From assembly GCA_017562135.1 (NCBI GenBank), contig QEYB01000515.1, positions 1 to 64,000 of the forward strand: DNA of 64,000 bases, written 5' to 3'. The notes under the pieces were generated by a model. That model was not told where the DNA came from. It saw only the letters and a program-made list of their open reading frames with translations, and did not search any database. This document shows positions 50,221-61,500 of this stretch, piece by piece. Position 1 is the stretch's first letter, and each line of letters starts with the position of its first letter. A program made the translations under genes and the position numbers. This DNA is from Dipylidium caninum. Taxonomy: Eukaryota; Platyhelminthes; Cestoda; Cyclophyllidea; Dipylidiidae.

Positions 50221-52510
50221 CGAAATGTGACCGTCAGGCGTACGAGGAGAAATCAGTGGTTGCATGAATTGCAGTTAGGTGAGCTCAAAGTAAGCGAAGA
50301 TCATTCCAAAGACGAGTTGCAGTGAAGTGGACTCAAGGCGAGACTATAAAATTCGGTAGGGGAGGAAGATGCGACGTGAGTGGCATCGCGATGTGGCGAG
50401 TGCGTTTCCTCCTAGTTTTTCGCCAACCACCAATTTCAGCCATTCTTCGTCATTGACGCAATTTCTCGCAGTCGCAATGTCTTCTCAAAAAGAGAACCAC
50501 GGCTCCAAGCAGCAACCAAACGAACGAGTGTCGGTCTTCACATTAGACTTTGGCTCGTCAGTCGAAAGTCGATGAAGAGGCATTGGGACGTGGGCGTGTT
50601 GAGTGGGCAAATCGAATCGTCGGTGAATGCAGGAGTCAAATGGAGTCAGAATCAAAAGGTATAAGGAAATCAGGGGCTTTCGTCTGGATTCTTCTTTGAG
50701 CCACCAACAAACAACCAGGAGTCTGACCGACTCTATCAAGGACGATTGAACGGTGGTAGACCATTCTCCGACAACTGATGGTGGAGGGCGAGGCTTTGTA
50801 TCGTCGCTGGTTCCTTCTGAGGCGACCTGTACTCCTCTACATCGGAGAGTGTAGGAGTCGTCGCGCAAGCCATTCACCTCATCGGCCAACCTCAAGGGCG
50901 GGTTCTCGAGCTTCCTGCGACGGTCTGCTCGAGACGGTCCTCCGAATCCACCAATCGCTTTCATGTGACAACGGCTTTACTTTGGCAGCGGAGAGGGCAA
51001 TACGTCGAGTGTTGCACTCGCCTGAGGTGTTCGAAAAGAGGAGCGGCAGACCAAGTTAAACATGGGAGGACGGTGATCAGAGAATAAAGCACACCCTCGC
51101 CGGTAGAATCCTCTCCGCAAGGAAACCACCCTCGATCGCCACAGAGCCAATGGGGAGAGAGGAAGTTCCAAAGCAAACTGCTTTCAACACTAAACACGGG
51201 ACGACTTCGTGCCGAGCTTCACTTCGATTTCCATCAAACCACTTGGTCTGTCCTTCTGGCTGACAGTGTCTCATACCTGCGCGGCCTGTGTCAAATGCCA
51301 TGGGGGCGTATGCCAAAGTAAAGTAGACACTGAGCGCTTCTCTGGCTGACAAGTAATGTCTCGAAGGACTCAGGAACGAACGGCTGGAGAAGAATTCTCA
51401 CACGTTGGCCATCGGCTTTTCCCCATCCACACAAATTCGAGGCACAATTTCTTTCCTCGGCGTTGCCCGTGCACGGTTTGCGACATCGTCCCGAGATGGG
51501 CGTATTGACTGCTGCCCATCCCTCCTTCGCCGCTGTCTGAGTGGTGCTTCAAGGGGATTTGCCAGTTGGGGGCAAGTTGTCATGGCGCCTGTCGGGTCGA
51601 CCGCTCGTGCGGCGAGTAAGGCCAGCTGAGCGCCCACTGGCAAACGGCAAGTGGTGTCGAATCTACTTCGCTGACATTGGCTCTGGTGGTTCCACAACGT
51701 CGGAGACCTGCGAGGAATGCTCTGCCGTCTCGGATGACCATGACTTCGCAATAGTGATTTCTAGCGTCTTCCCGTGCCACGAGTTGCCGTTGGCGTTGAA
51801 CGACTCCTCTGCTCTCCGTCGTGGAGCTACCGACGCTCACACTTGGGAGAGAGCAGCGACGACGCAGAGCAAGGCCCTCCACTACCGGCTGTCTCAGAAT
51901 GGTGCACCTCCACTCAATCAACCTTGAAAGGGTCGGGCGGACAGCCTGGTACGACGAGCGTGCCGCAGAGGCCGGAGGATTGCGAGGGAGAAAAGTGGCA
52001 CCTGAGTAGGGAGCAGTCTATTGCACGCGTCACTGCAATGTAAGTAGTCAGTGTTTGGTGTCTCACGTGACATTTGGCTCATCTGGCTTGGAGTAGTGGC
52101 GTCCTCCTCGTCATTTTGCCTCGACCTCTTGCCTTGCATCTAGCATCGTGTCGGCCGAGTTCGCCGCCAAACTAACGGAGGCGTGGAAGGCTTCGCCGAC
52201 GGTTCCCTGGTGCGCTCCCAACAGCAACCCCCCAATCCATCTTTCGTCGACGTATGACTCCCTTGCCCCCGAAACAAATTCTAATAAATGCGTGTCGACG
52301 TATAACCTGCAGCATGGATTCCTCGTGGGTTGTGCAGTGAGGAATCAAGGCTGGTCGACTGGGGACAATTCTCCTCAACCTGTTCTCTGTGCAGACGATG
52401 GAGACATGTGTCGCACTCTTCACTGCCGAGATTATATGAGTGGAGGTTTAGGATGACCGTCGTTCATGCGCAGTGTCGCAAATTTCAAGTGATTGTGTTA
52501 CGGGACTATC
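50221..52510 (+). repeat. Left arm of a large inverted repeat (family A copy, plus orientation)
   Basis: The sequence from CGAAATGTGACC at 50,221 matches the reverse complement of the window end at 64,000 and stays collinear to about 52,480. In compared stretches (for example 51,361-51,610 against 62,620-62,880) nearly all differences are one-base indels in short homopolymers. It starts with the TATA cassette, carries an S-type segment (CAGACCAAG...) at 51,030-51,260, and ends past the family A tail TTCTAATAAATG at 52,279-52,290. Similarity continues at a lower level to about 52,620. Long open frames in it are not shared intact by the other arm. Confidence 0.9.
50270..50351 (+). promoter_or_regulatory. 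Conserved promoter-like cassette with TATA box (family A, copy 6)
   Basis: GTTAGGTGAGCTCAAAGTAAG and GACGAGTTGCAGTGAAG precede TATAAAA at 50,345-50,351. The same blocks in the same order and spacing recur in six other copies. Conservation of the TATA and its flanks while downstream sequence diverges suggests a transcription start about 30 bases further on. Confidence 0.6.
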
Positions 52511-52863
52511 GGTGTTAATCAGCGAATGCAATGTCCACGTCATGGCAGTAGTGGCGGCGGTATTAGCGGGAACGTTCACACTAGAAGAGAGGCAGAGATC
52601 TTTCCAAGTTAGTAAATGATCGTCGCATGGAATCGAGCCAGGGAAGCAGGCAGGACCTCCTTAGCTTCCGCCCCATCCATCCATGCAAGTAAAGCTTCTT
52701 CAGCGCCGTAGGTGGTTGCCACGTTTGTCATCTCGCCTGTCTCATGTCTGCGGGAGATCACGACACACCCCTTTGATCGTTCATGATCAGGCGAATAATT
52801 TGTGAGAGTGGAGACCAAGAGCTAAGTGTTTGGGTTGCTGAAATCGGAATTAGTGAGTGGGAT

Positions 52864-52877
52864 GGGGGGGGGGGGGG
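52864..52877 (+). repeat. G14 homopolymer
   Basis: Run of 14 G; one of several long G runs in the window (57-67; 23,604-23,613; 41,275-41,293). Confidence 0.9.
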
Positions 52878-54086
52878 TCCAAGGGCGTCACCACGTTACT
52901 GCCACAGTAGGTCAACATTATTTTATCATCTCACGACGTTCAACATAGATCACGGCTTACGTATTTTCCCTTCACAGGCAACTCCTGCAGTGTGTGGAGT
53001 TAAACGGAAGGACTCGTTGTCCTGCATATCTTACGCCGTGAAATGATGATTTCGATGTTTGGTATGTTTTATTTGTCATCGAGAAGTTCGACGCTATTTT
53101 AAATCGGTAAGCTGTAACGGGGCTCAAAAGAAGGGACCTTTCCGTTCGGCAGCCTTATTCGAGCGGGACTGTCCGTCCTCCAACTTGCTGGGCTGTGATT
53201 TGCAACTGCCACTTTTTACCCACATGAGCAACTGTGTTTCTACTCCTTTCACAAGGCAGGAAACAACTTGTCGGCTATAAAGTACCCTGAAAGAGAGAGG
53301 CGTTTTCTTTACCCTGGGACTTTGTCTTGCACACGGCGACGTGGTGTCCGCTCCCGCCCAGCCCTTCCCAGCTCCCACGAGCGTTGTCGGCTTCGTCTAT
53401 CGCCCTAAACGGGAGGTGGCAATTAACGGAGTGTGGCAATTAAAGTGACACCGCCAGAATGGAGGTGATTTGATCGGAGCCTGCTGTCGCTATTGCTGCT
53501 GCTGCTGCCTCCTGGCTGGCTGGCTCCTGTGCCGTCCTCGAGGCCAACAAATCCCCTATTTGCGCGCTGCACAGGCCACAACACGGTTGAGGAGACGATC
53601 CGTTCAGATGTGACACCTAATGGCCAGAAAGTCAGGCTTGTCAGGTGGTGACACGTAAAACTAACGTGATGCCAGTGTTCTGATAAAATCGGTGAAAATG
53701 TCATCTAAAATCAACAAGTAAAAAGTCACAAGGCTAAAATAGCAAACGGCGCGGTGACCTTATCTCTGGCTGTGCGTTACGGTGGCGGCTGTGAGCTGTT
53801 TGTGTGCGTGTATGTCCTCTTAACGCAAATCGCGTATTCAGGCACCAAATTGTGAAGTCGCGTGGAAGCTTCAGACCCTTACACGCTTGGCGTCTAGACG
53901 AAGTTGACGAACCTGCGTGGAAGGCACACCACACTCAATTGGTGGAAGGAGGCGCCTTGAACCGGTTGACATTTGGCAGGTGTCAAACACGTCTGTGTCA
54001 GATGTGCAGCGACTTATCTTTTTGGGAAAAAAAACGCGTCCTTACGATCTCCAGGCGGAAGAAGGTGCAGACGAGACGGAGGCGCA

Positions 54087-54105
54087 TGCACACACACACA
54101 CACAC
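54087..54105 (+). repeat. (CA)n microsatellite
   Basis: About nine CA units. Confidence 0.85.
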
Positions 54106-54784
54106 GACATAGCACATGAATTTGCTGTTGAGTTGGAAACCAGGAGCCTGTTATCGCCCCGCGTGAATGTTTACAGGACAATGCTGGTGTGTGTTTGCCA
54201 TATTTGTGTACACCGTCCTCAACGCGATCGCTGTAGTTGGTGTGGATTATAATGATGGTGGCAATGCTGGTGATGTTACTGAATAAAATAAAGGAGCCAC
54301 AAGGAGGGAGATGATGACGACAGTAATCAGCCGTGACGGGGGATTAATGCGCATGTCCTCGTTGTCTCCTCCCTCCCGGGACCCACGGCAATATCCCTCA
54401 TGACGACCATGCCGGGTGTCTCGCAGTTCTGCACTCCTCTCAAAATACTTCATGCGAAGAGCAAATAGGCGTTGCGTATTCATAGAATGTATGTAGAACG
54501 TTTTGATCCAGCAAATTTCACTGGCATTACAGTGCACCTGGCGAATAAGAAGAGCCGGTTTTCGATGCCTTCCGGCAATGGGAGTGACTAAGCAGGCAGC
54601 AGTCCGGAGGTTGGGCACACGGCCTCAGTCTGAGTCTGACGTGGTTAAAACCGGGTCCGTGAGACACGAAGTCGCCAGTATATGTGTCGGTCTGCGTCCA
54701 CACGGAGGCGACCTGAACGAATTCCCAGACGTAGACTCCTCGAAATGAGGCTGAGCGCCTCGGACCGCATGTCCCGGTCCTCAT

Positions 54785-55078
54785 GTGAGGCGGAGTCATG
54801 TCTGCCAGACACACGGTAATCACGGAGAGACGGGCGGCAACGAGGCCTTCCACACCCTGAGTCCCACTTCTGCACGGACTTTCCTGCCGGCTGCGAATGG
54901 CACGCAAGCTGAGCTGCCCTCGTTGAACGCCTTCTATGCTGCGCCGGTGGGTCGGACTCGCGCTGGCCAACGCCCTGCTCGATTCGATCCCAGCGAAGTG
55001 ACCTTTGACCTGATTGCCGCCGGCCAACCCGCTCAGTGTCAATTACGCTCGGCGCTTCGTCCGCGTCCCATCAGCTGA
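54785..55078 (+). CDS. Open frame of unknown status
   Basis: The 97-codon frame has a C-terminal two thirds that look protein-like (NGTQAELPSLNAFYAAPV, RPARFDPSEVTFDLIAAG) with strong G/C at third positions. It may be an exon, but no family is recognised and overlapping frames exist. Confidence 0.27.
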   Translation: MRRSHVCQTHGNHGETGGNEAFHTLSPTSARTFLPAANGTQAELPSLNAFYAAPVGRTRAGQRPARFDPSEVTFDLIAAGQPAQCQLRSALRPRPIS

Positions 55079-57148
55079 AGGCTCCAAGAGTCGCGGGAGG
55101 GAGGGGAACTTCCTTCCCTCCACCGCAAATGGCCACGAAACGGACGCGGTGCTGGCTGCCGCTTCGCGATGTGGCCGAGACCGTGGAGGCGGGCAGATGC
55201 CCCCTCCCCCCCTCCCCACCCCCCCTCGGGACCAAGTTGTGTAGCTCGGCAGAAAAGCCGCCACGCTTGGTGTTCGGGCCTGTTCGACCCCAGCCACGAT
55301 GCACACAAACGAGGCAGCACGGTGTCTTCCCATGACTGCGCTAAAGACGCGGAGAACGCGTGTAAAAAGTCACAAAACTGTCTAAATGTTCTTACCTCGT
55401 CACAGTCTCTGCTTGGCAACGCACTCCGCCTCTGCCGCCGCCTCCGCCCCCGTCGCCGCCGCAGCCGCTACTCAAAAGTACCTGCGGCCTCAGGCTCGTT
55501 GAGAGGACTGAATCATTCCTCTCCACACCCAGTCGTCTCTCCTCCACAGTACTTCTACTCGGCTGCCCTCCGAAAGTCAACTTCGCTAATTATTTTCAAC
55601 CATGTGAGCCAGATTTTCCCCCCCAGTTTACTTGCTGTTACCAAAAAAACCCCCTCCTTAGGATGAGAGTTGCATGAACCAGTCATCCTGCTAATATTAC
55701 TGACGGCAGTGAGCACCATGGCGCACACTTCGGTGTGTTTCTCACGCTGAATAAAAGCGTCCCATACGGTTTGGTCGTCTTCGTCCACACCCGCAGCCTA
55801 CTGAGGCGCATGCGAGTCCACGGCCGACTCAAGTCACATGGAATAACAGGCGACCGTCTCTGAAAACGAGACGCGAAAGCTCTCCGTGGAGCTCGGGTGG
55901 CGAACAACACCAACGTCCTCGTGGCGTGACTCCTGTGCAAGAGCTGCAAATGCCCTTCTGAGGCAGTTGGAGGACTCTACATGTGGAGGATACTCCTCGC
56001 CTTCATTCATGGGGCCTTTAGTGATTCTCCTCACAGCATGAATATTTTGTAGACATCGAGGACAGGAGTGAGAGAGTCTTAACGACCACACACACCCACA
56101 CAGGGCGAAATTCCACTCCACGATCCAGTGCATGGGGCACTGGTCGTGGAACGAAATGTCCGAGTTTGGATAGAATGGAGGTGATAGAAGGCATGCGTCT
56201 GATGCTACTCCCTAGTACACTTCAAACCTCCTTCTACCGAAACTCCAGTAAAATGACCGACTTATTTACACTTTATCGACAGTATTTTGCGCAACAACAC
56301 GACCCTCTGGACAGTCGGCGGAGAGCTTTCGTCGACACGACCGTGCGAATGCACAGCCGCCTCCATCAACCCTAGCGAAAAGGTGAATGTGAGATCGCGG
56401 CAGCGATGAAGTGGGATGTGTGTGATCAACCAAGGCACTTTTCCCTCACCGGGAAAGCGCATCAAAAGAGTTGGTGGGTAGCGGTCAGGCTATTCGAGAA
56501 CCAAGATTTGATTCCACTCTTCCCCGCGTGACTACACAAGGTGAGACAGGCACAGGGAGATCGGGAGAACACAGAAAAAAATGCCTTTCTCGGATGGGTC
56601 ACACACTGTTGGGGGAAGAGGAATGTTTAATCAACTTTGTTGTAACTGAGTAAGTTCGTCTGACAGGCGATTAGGTGGATAGACATAATAAGATGAAGGC
56701 ATAATTTACGCAATTTATTGAGGACTACGATTTACGAATCCTCAATCTTCCTCCTCTATCATTTTGTTGTTTTCACGATACACGAAAAATTGGATGAGAA
56801 TCTGAAATGAAGATGTTGTAGTTACTATTTGTGGCAACTTGAATTTCCTATTTTGCTTCTTCTACAAGCACATCAGTATGCGCAGTTAGACTTTCAAAAA
56901 ACTTGTTTTGGTAGTAGAAGGTGATGCTTTTCCACTGTTTAACATCCTAAAGGACTCTCTATTTATTGAGAAATACTGCATGGTGGTCTCGGCCACAGAC
57001 CCATAAAACGACTCAATCGGTAGTTAAAGAGGCACTCATGTATAATTTGTAAGTACAAAAATCCCAGAGCTTTGACTACCCAAGTCTTCAGAAGATACTT
57101 AAACCACGATCGAAGTCAGTAGCAGAATGATTTAGCATAAAAGCTCAT

Positions 57149-58556
57149 TTAGGAGAAAGTCAACTTTGCAAGGAAATCACATAGTAGCCCCAAAATTCCG
57201 AGAAGCCATGACAACGAAGTGACAATGAAAAAATGCGTCGAGGGATTTTGACAAAAGATTTGGCAGACATAGAAAATTTTGCCCAAAGCAGCAAAGATGA
57301 ACAGGTAGCAACTGAGTCCTTTTGTGGTCTTCCTCCGCCACTATCAATAAAAACCAGTACTCACAATCCAAACAAATAAATAAACTTATTGTAAAAAATA
57401 CAGTATCTCTAATAAGCCCGTACATGTACGCAAGCATAGTTGCACTTTCAGAAGACGCGCAGAGCCCAGTAACGTTTATTAGTATTAACTTACGTTCCAG
57501 TAGATCTGATGGCAGAGCCTAAAAAGCATGCATGATTCCACTTGCCCATCCGAAGGGCGTAGCCGATTTTTTCTCCAACTGTCTATTTTTTCACGAAAAG
57601 TAGAAAAGAATTAGGTTTGCATAGCTCTCCATTATGAAGAGTGGTGAAGTTGCAGTTAACTTTTTTCTGTAATCGTTAATTCGCGCACCGGTAGAAAGTT
57701 TGCCCATGGATCGGGGGTGGTGGTTTTGCGACTGGAAAAGATGACGCTGCGACTGAAACAGGAGATTTCGAAATGGGAAGATTCTTCACCTGGTAAAGGC
57801 GCCTGCAGAAGGCCTAAAGTTGCGACGCCAAGGAGTACCGTGGCTAGTACTTTACCACCTTTAGATGACCTTGCTCTTGTTGACAATTCATCATTTTCCT
57901 CTCCTTCAAGAAATTCGAATTCGGGAGGATCTGGATCAGCAAAACAGATTGTCAATTGATATATCGGTTACAAAATGTCTGTTTCCAAATATATCCGATA
58001 AACCAATCGAGGTTAACTTTTTATTGTATATATTCGTGAATTTGCACTCACGCTGTGCCTGACGCTTATGAAGGCGCAGGTAAATAAAAGTACTGTATGC
58101 AGATTTACAATATCAATCACGATGTAGTAGCCGGCCATAAGCTTCTGAATAGGGAAAGAGGGCAGGTAAGAATAACGCCTAGAGGGGCTACAATGGGAAA
58201 ACTGGGTAAAGGCGTTATGGGTAAGTAGACTTTCATTTTGTCGGGTGATGGTTGTCATCTATACAACATCAAACGTACTTGCATAAGAAGCTGTTTAGTC
58301 AAGAATGCACCGATGAAATCTAGCGAATCTCCAACAAAACCAAGTACCGGTAGATAAATTGACATGGCAGTGTCTGGGATTTTGCTGACACAGTTTTCGT
58401 AGATTTGAGGGATAGCAAACAGGCACCAAGAAATGATACTCAGTACACCGAAAGCGATGGAGACCTTGTCTCGGGACTTCGGATGCACTCCCCCAATCCG
58501 TACCATGCCCAATCCAGGCCTCCGGGGCATTCAGCCTCTAGCGATCCTGCTGACAT
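57149..58556 (-). CDS. SLC66A1: PQ-loop lysosomal cationic amino-acid transporter (SLC66A1/PQLC2-like), five exons, frame disrupted
   Basis: Seven-helix PQ-loop proteins of this family export cationic amino acids from lysosomes. Exons read on the minus strand: 58,556-58,279 (ATG, N-terminal CPGG...WYGLGEC, helix 1, PQ motif AIPQIYENC, then GDSLDFIGAFLTKQL); 58,144-58,052 (KLMAGYYIVIDIVNL, helix 3); about 57,930-57,661 (acidic loop, then SKGGKVLATVLLGVATLGLL); 57,578-57,494 (IGYAL, GWASGIM and QIYWN, each in a different frame); 57,340-57,149 (RRKTTKGLS, then FAALGKIFYV and SWLLGILGLLCDF, TAA). Donors GTACGT, GTGAGT and GTAAGT are good; the exon 3 donor is weak. The total of about 300 aa matches the usual 290-300. 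Segment order matches the human protein recalled from knowledge. Oddities: a missing base near 58,465-58,480, two or more indels in exon 4 that hide the second PQ dipeptide, and an exon 2/3 phase mismatch. Retained introns exclude a processed copy. It is either a real gene with sequencing indels or a recent pseudogene. Confidence 0.82.
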
Positions 58557-59308
58557 TGGGGTTCTCTTTGATCTGATCACAGGAACGATAACCCATAATA
58601 TATCTAACTGGATCACTGTAAGAGTTGACTTCCTTTTAATTTTTTAATTATAAATTTTTAATCCACACGTTTTAAAATAGACTTTCCATTGTCATAAAGG
58701 TTTTTGTTTTAATTATTAATTTTCAAGGTCTCCATTAGAATTTTAGCGTTGATTGGTCTAGGCTTAGGCGGGTGGTATTGCAAGTTGTCGTTTCACATCC
58801 GTTTGGCGTCGGTAGCTCCGGCCATCCCCCTTGTCATACCTAGTTTTTCTTGCCTGGTGATTTAGTGGCGGCGTACCTACCACTCGCGCATGCCACTTTT
58901 TTTGAATACCGCACCTCAGTAGGCATATCCTTCAACCTTCGACATTACATATAAGGGAAGGCTAGTTCCTCCGTCTCGTTCAGCCAAAGTTCAAGACTGT
59001 TAAGCGCAGATGGTTTAAGACTTGGGTGGTATTGTTTCTTCAAATGTGTTCTGTGCTTATCAGAGTGTGACGTGGCAAATGAACGTGGAACGAGAATATC
59101 ACTTGTGGTGTCTCAGTTATAGGGGCACCACTATCAAAAATTGTCTATTTTCAAGCACCAAGAATTTCTTGCCGGCCTACCTGTGATTTCCCGTCTACAC
59201 AGTTAACATTCCGGAGTCTACTTATTTTATCCACCTCTTCCTTTGCCTTAGCGACGCCAGTGCGTTTCCAATTATGGTCTACCTTAAATCATTGGCCATC
59301 ATCCAAAC
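58557..59308. other. AT-rich upstream region of the SLC66A1-like gene
   Basis: An acceptor-like TCTTACAG at 58,622-58,615 (minus) precedes the ATG exon, so a 5' untranslated exon may lie upstream. A TATA-like CATATAAGG occurs at about 58,950 on the plus strand. No coding exon was seen. Confidence 0.4.
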
Positions 59309-59545
59309 TCAGTAAATCTCGCCTACGGGATCATCCTCATCATCATTACCAGGGGCTAGTGTTTTGACACATGCAGGAAGGTCAAGGCGGCCAAGTGGCT
59401 TGGAGCCATTAGAAGTGAATTCCGCTAAATACTCGGTCCTCTCCAGCGATGTCCATGTTTCAAGACACGGCAGCGGAGAAAAGGAAATCAAGTCAAAATC
59501 AGTGCTCATAGATGCCCGACGGGAGGACGTCTTTTCTGACAATGT
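59309..59545 (-). CDS. Candidate terminal exon of an unrecognised minus-strand gene
   Basis: An acceptor CTTTTCACTGCAG is followed by TLSEKTSSRRASMSTDFDLI, FSPLPCLETWTSLERTEYLA and GRLDLPACVKTLAPG, ending DDEDDPVGEIY-stop. R-R-A-S resembles a basophilic kinase site. The opposing plus frame (59,364-59,699) is also open, so strand is not certain. Confidence 0.33.
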   Translation of the reverse strand, partial: TLSEKTSSRRASMSTDFDLISFSPLPCLETWTSLERTEYLAEFTSNGSKPLGRLDLPACVKTLAPGNDDEDDPVGEIY

Positions 59546-59659
59546 CTGCAGTGAAAAGATGCGAGCTGCCACAAAAGTGCGGACACATTTGGGGATTCAC
59601 GAGGATCACAGCGTCGTCATAGCGCCACGTACGGTCCGTGGCTCCGATTCGCGTGCTGA

Positions 59660-61249
59660 ATGTTGGGTTCGAAGGAGCCGAGTGCGAAAATCCATTTGAG
59701 AGTTGACTGGCCTCGCATTTGCGAATGGGGTGTGGCACATGGGGCGCATCGGCTGCCTCGAGGGGAGAAAAAACCCCCACTGGCAGTCGAGGTGAGGCAG
59801 GGTGTACGAGAGGAGAGACTTATTGACAGAAGCAGCCTCGCGAATTGTGAGGTCGAGGAGATTGGCGAATTCACTGTCAGAGACCCACAAAGTCAGGCCA
59901 TTTCAGTGGCAGTTCTGCCCCGAGGGAAAGAAACAGCGAGACGGTCGGTGGAGACAGGCGCTTCGGCTCCACTTGACAGACTTAGCGTCAAGAGGTCGAA
60001 CGCCCAATTAGAGACAGGAGGAAGATTAGTGCCCGGACTGACTGTGTGTGCCAATCAACATCCCCTCAGGCTGCCTCGGGGCGTTTTACCTGTCTACAAC
60101 ACTTTCCAACCAGTGGATTTCCTCGCTTACACGTAAGAGCGAAGCAGGCGACAGCCACTGAGGGCAGAATCCGTCCATCCTGGGGATTCGTGGATAAGTA
60201 GACGTCCTCAGCACGTCCGACTGCTATAAAGTTGTACAGAGTTGATGGATAAGGTGAAAAAGGGCACATCAACTTAGTTGGATGAAAAGTAGGCGAGGCG
60301 AAAAGAGTGTTCTTCTGCTTTCCAAAGGTGAGGGCTGCAAAACGAACGCCGAATCGGGGAAGGACAGAGGAGTTCTCCAGCGCCACAACGTCACACGCGA
60401 ATTTTGCAACACCCTCGCGGCACTAAAGTAGCTAAACGACAGAACTTCTGGCCCAGTCAGGTCCGAGATACGGCGAGGTCGGCTTGGACTGTGTACGTGC
60501 ACAGGAAGGGCGACTCACGAGAAGTGATCTGGTCAAGAGTCGAGCCTTGTCGCCGACGTCAGTATGAAGGGGAATGTGCAAATGGAAGGCGAAATTTTTC
60601 CGCAAAGATGTGCTCCAACTGCGGGCCCACCTCGTTCCCCAGCACGATCTTCGTGGCGGCTACAAGGCAAAAAGATGCTGTCTGCACCCTCGTCCGTTGT
60701 GGTAAACAACATTGCGTAGAATTTGCGCTAGATCTGTGGGATTCATGTCGCCTGGGCACCGCTCGCAAGGCTAGGCGGCCTCGCGAAGATGCGCACAAAC
60801 CGTCTAGTCGCCCATCGCCATTTGCCCCGCGTCTACGCCACAACCATTCGGGGCGGCCGAGCGCCGCAGTCAACAGAGAAGAAAAAGAAGGAGGAGACGT
60901 CATGCGGATCGTTTTTTCCACCACTCCGCGAAGGCTTACGACGTTCAGGGCGAGTGTCTTTTGAGGAACTTAACGCAGTTCCACTCTTCTGAAGAGACGT
61001 CGGTGCAGCCAGGCGAGTCGCCTGCCCTGATGGCCCACTGATTTCTCCATATCATTTCTATTATTTTGCCAAATAACTAATTAATTGAGTTGACAAAAAT
61101 CATAGTCAAACCAGCACGAAGTCGTCCGGTGTTTGGTCGTGGAGGTGACGATTTTGGATACTCCTTCCTCCCCCCTTACTCGTCGCTGCGGAAACGCTTC
61201 TGCTGGCGGCGATGTGCTCTCTCGTCTGGCCACTGTCCTCCATTTTCCA
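59660..61249. other. Right part of the spacer inside the inverted repeat, overlapping open frames
   Basis: Plus frames 59,660-60,136 (158 codons, CEVEEIGEFTVRDPQSQA) and 60,404-60,964, and minus frames 60,066-60,386 (KLMCPFSPYPSTLYNFIAVG) and 59,606-59,890, are all open. The base composition allows coding, but I cannot choose a strand or name a product. Confidence 0.3.
60559..60659 (-). CDS. Candidate terminal exon of an unrecognised minus-strand gene
   Basis: A good acceptor (CATCTTTTTGCCTTGTAG) is followed by ATKIVLGNEVGPQLEHIF, AEKFRLPFAHSPSY and TGA. Upstream exons are not identified. The plus frame 60,404-60,964 overlaps. Confidence 0.3.
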
Positions 61250-61500
61250 CAAGTTTTTCCCCTTTATTCGTCTGACTATGAACGATCGCAGTGGCAGTGG
61301 AAGACTTTGCAGATGTCCACAAGATGCGACAGAATCCTGAGGTGAATTCGACTTTTCCGTGACTGCGTGGAATCTGCTAAAAAGCACATTGGTTTTTAAT
61401 TCTCACACAAATCCATGCAAAAGGCCCCAACATGTAGCGGCACCGCATTGCTGAGCGGACCAACGTGGCAAACTACTTACACCGCTGAAAATGAACAACA
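61250..61500 (+). repeat. Family B fragment between the SLC66A1-like gene and the right inverted-repeat arm
   Basis: TTCGTCTGACTATGAACGAT and GACTTTGCAGATGTCCA match 1,951-2,030; GAATTCGACTTTTCCGTG onward matches 32,380-32,560. Confidence 0.6.

Larger units (their letters stand above)
52511..57148. other. Left part of the spacer inside the inverted repeat, no gene established
   Basis: A G14 run lies at 52,864-52,877, a (CA)n tract at 54,087-54,105, and an AATAAA pair at 54,283-54,293. A plus frame at 54,785-55,078 (LPSLNAFYAAPVGRTRAG, RFDPSEVTFDLIAAGQ) has coding-like GC-rich third positions but no splice support. Pyrimidine-rich sequence with CCGCCT repeats lies at 55,195-55,470. From about 56,650 the sequence becomes AT-rich and enters the SLC66A1-like gene region. 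Confidence 0.4.

Noticed and set aside
52030..52045. GTAAGTAG motif in family A as a splice donor
   Set aside because: The motif is repeated in several copies, mostly as TACTTAC on the opposite strand, but no open frame leads into it in more than one copy.
57177..57437. Minus frame beginning MLAYMYGLIRDTVFF
   Set aside because: It overlaps the last exon of the SLC66A1-like gene in another frame and runs through its intron; the family match is in the other frame.
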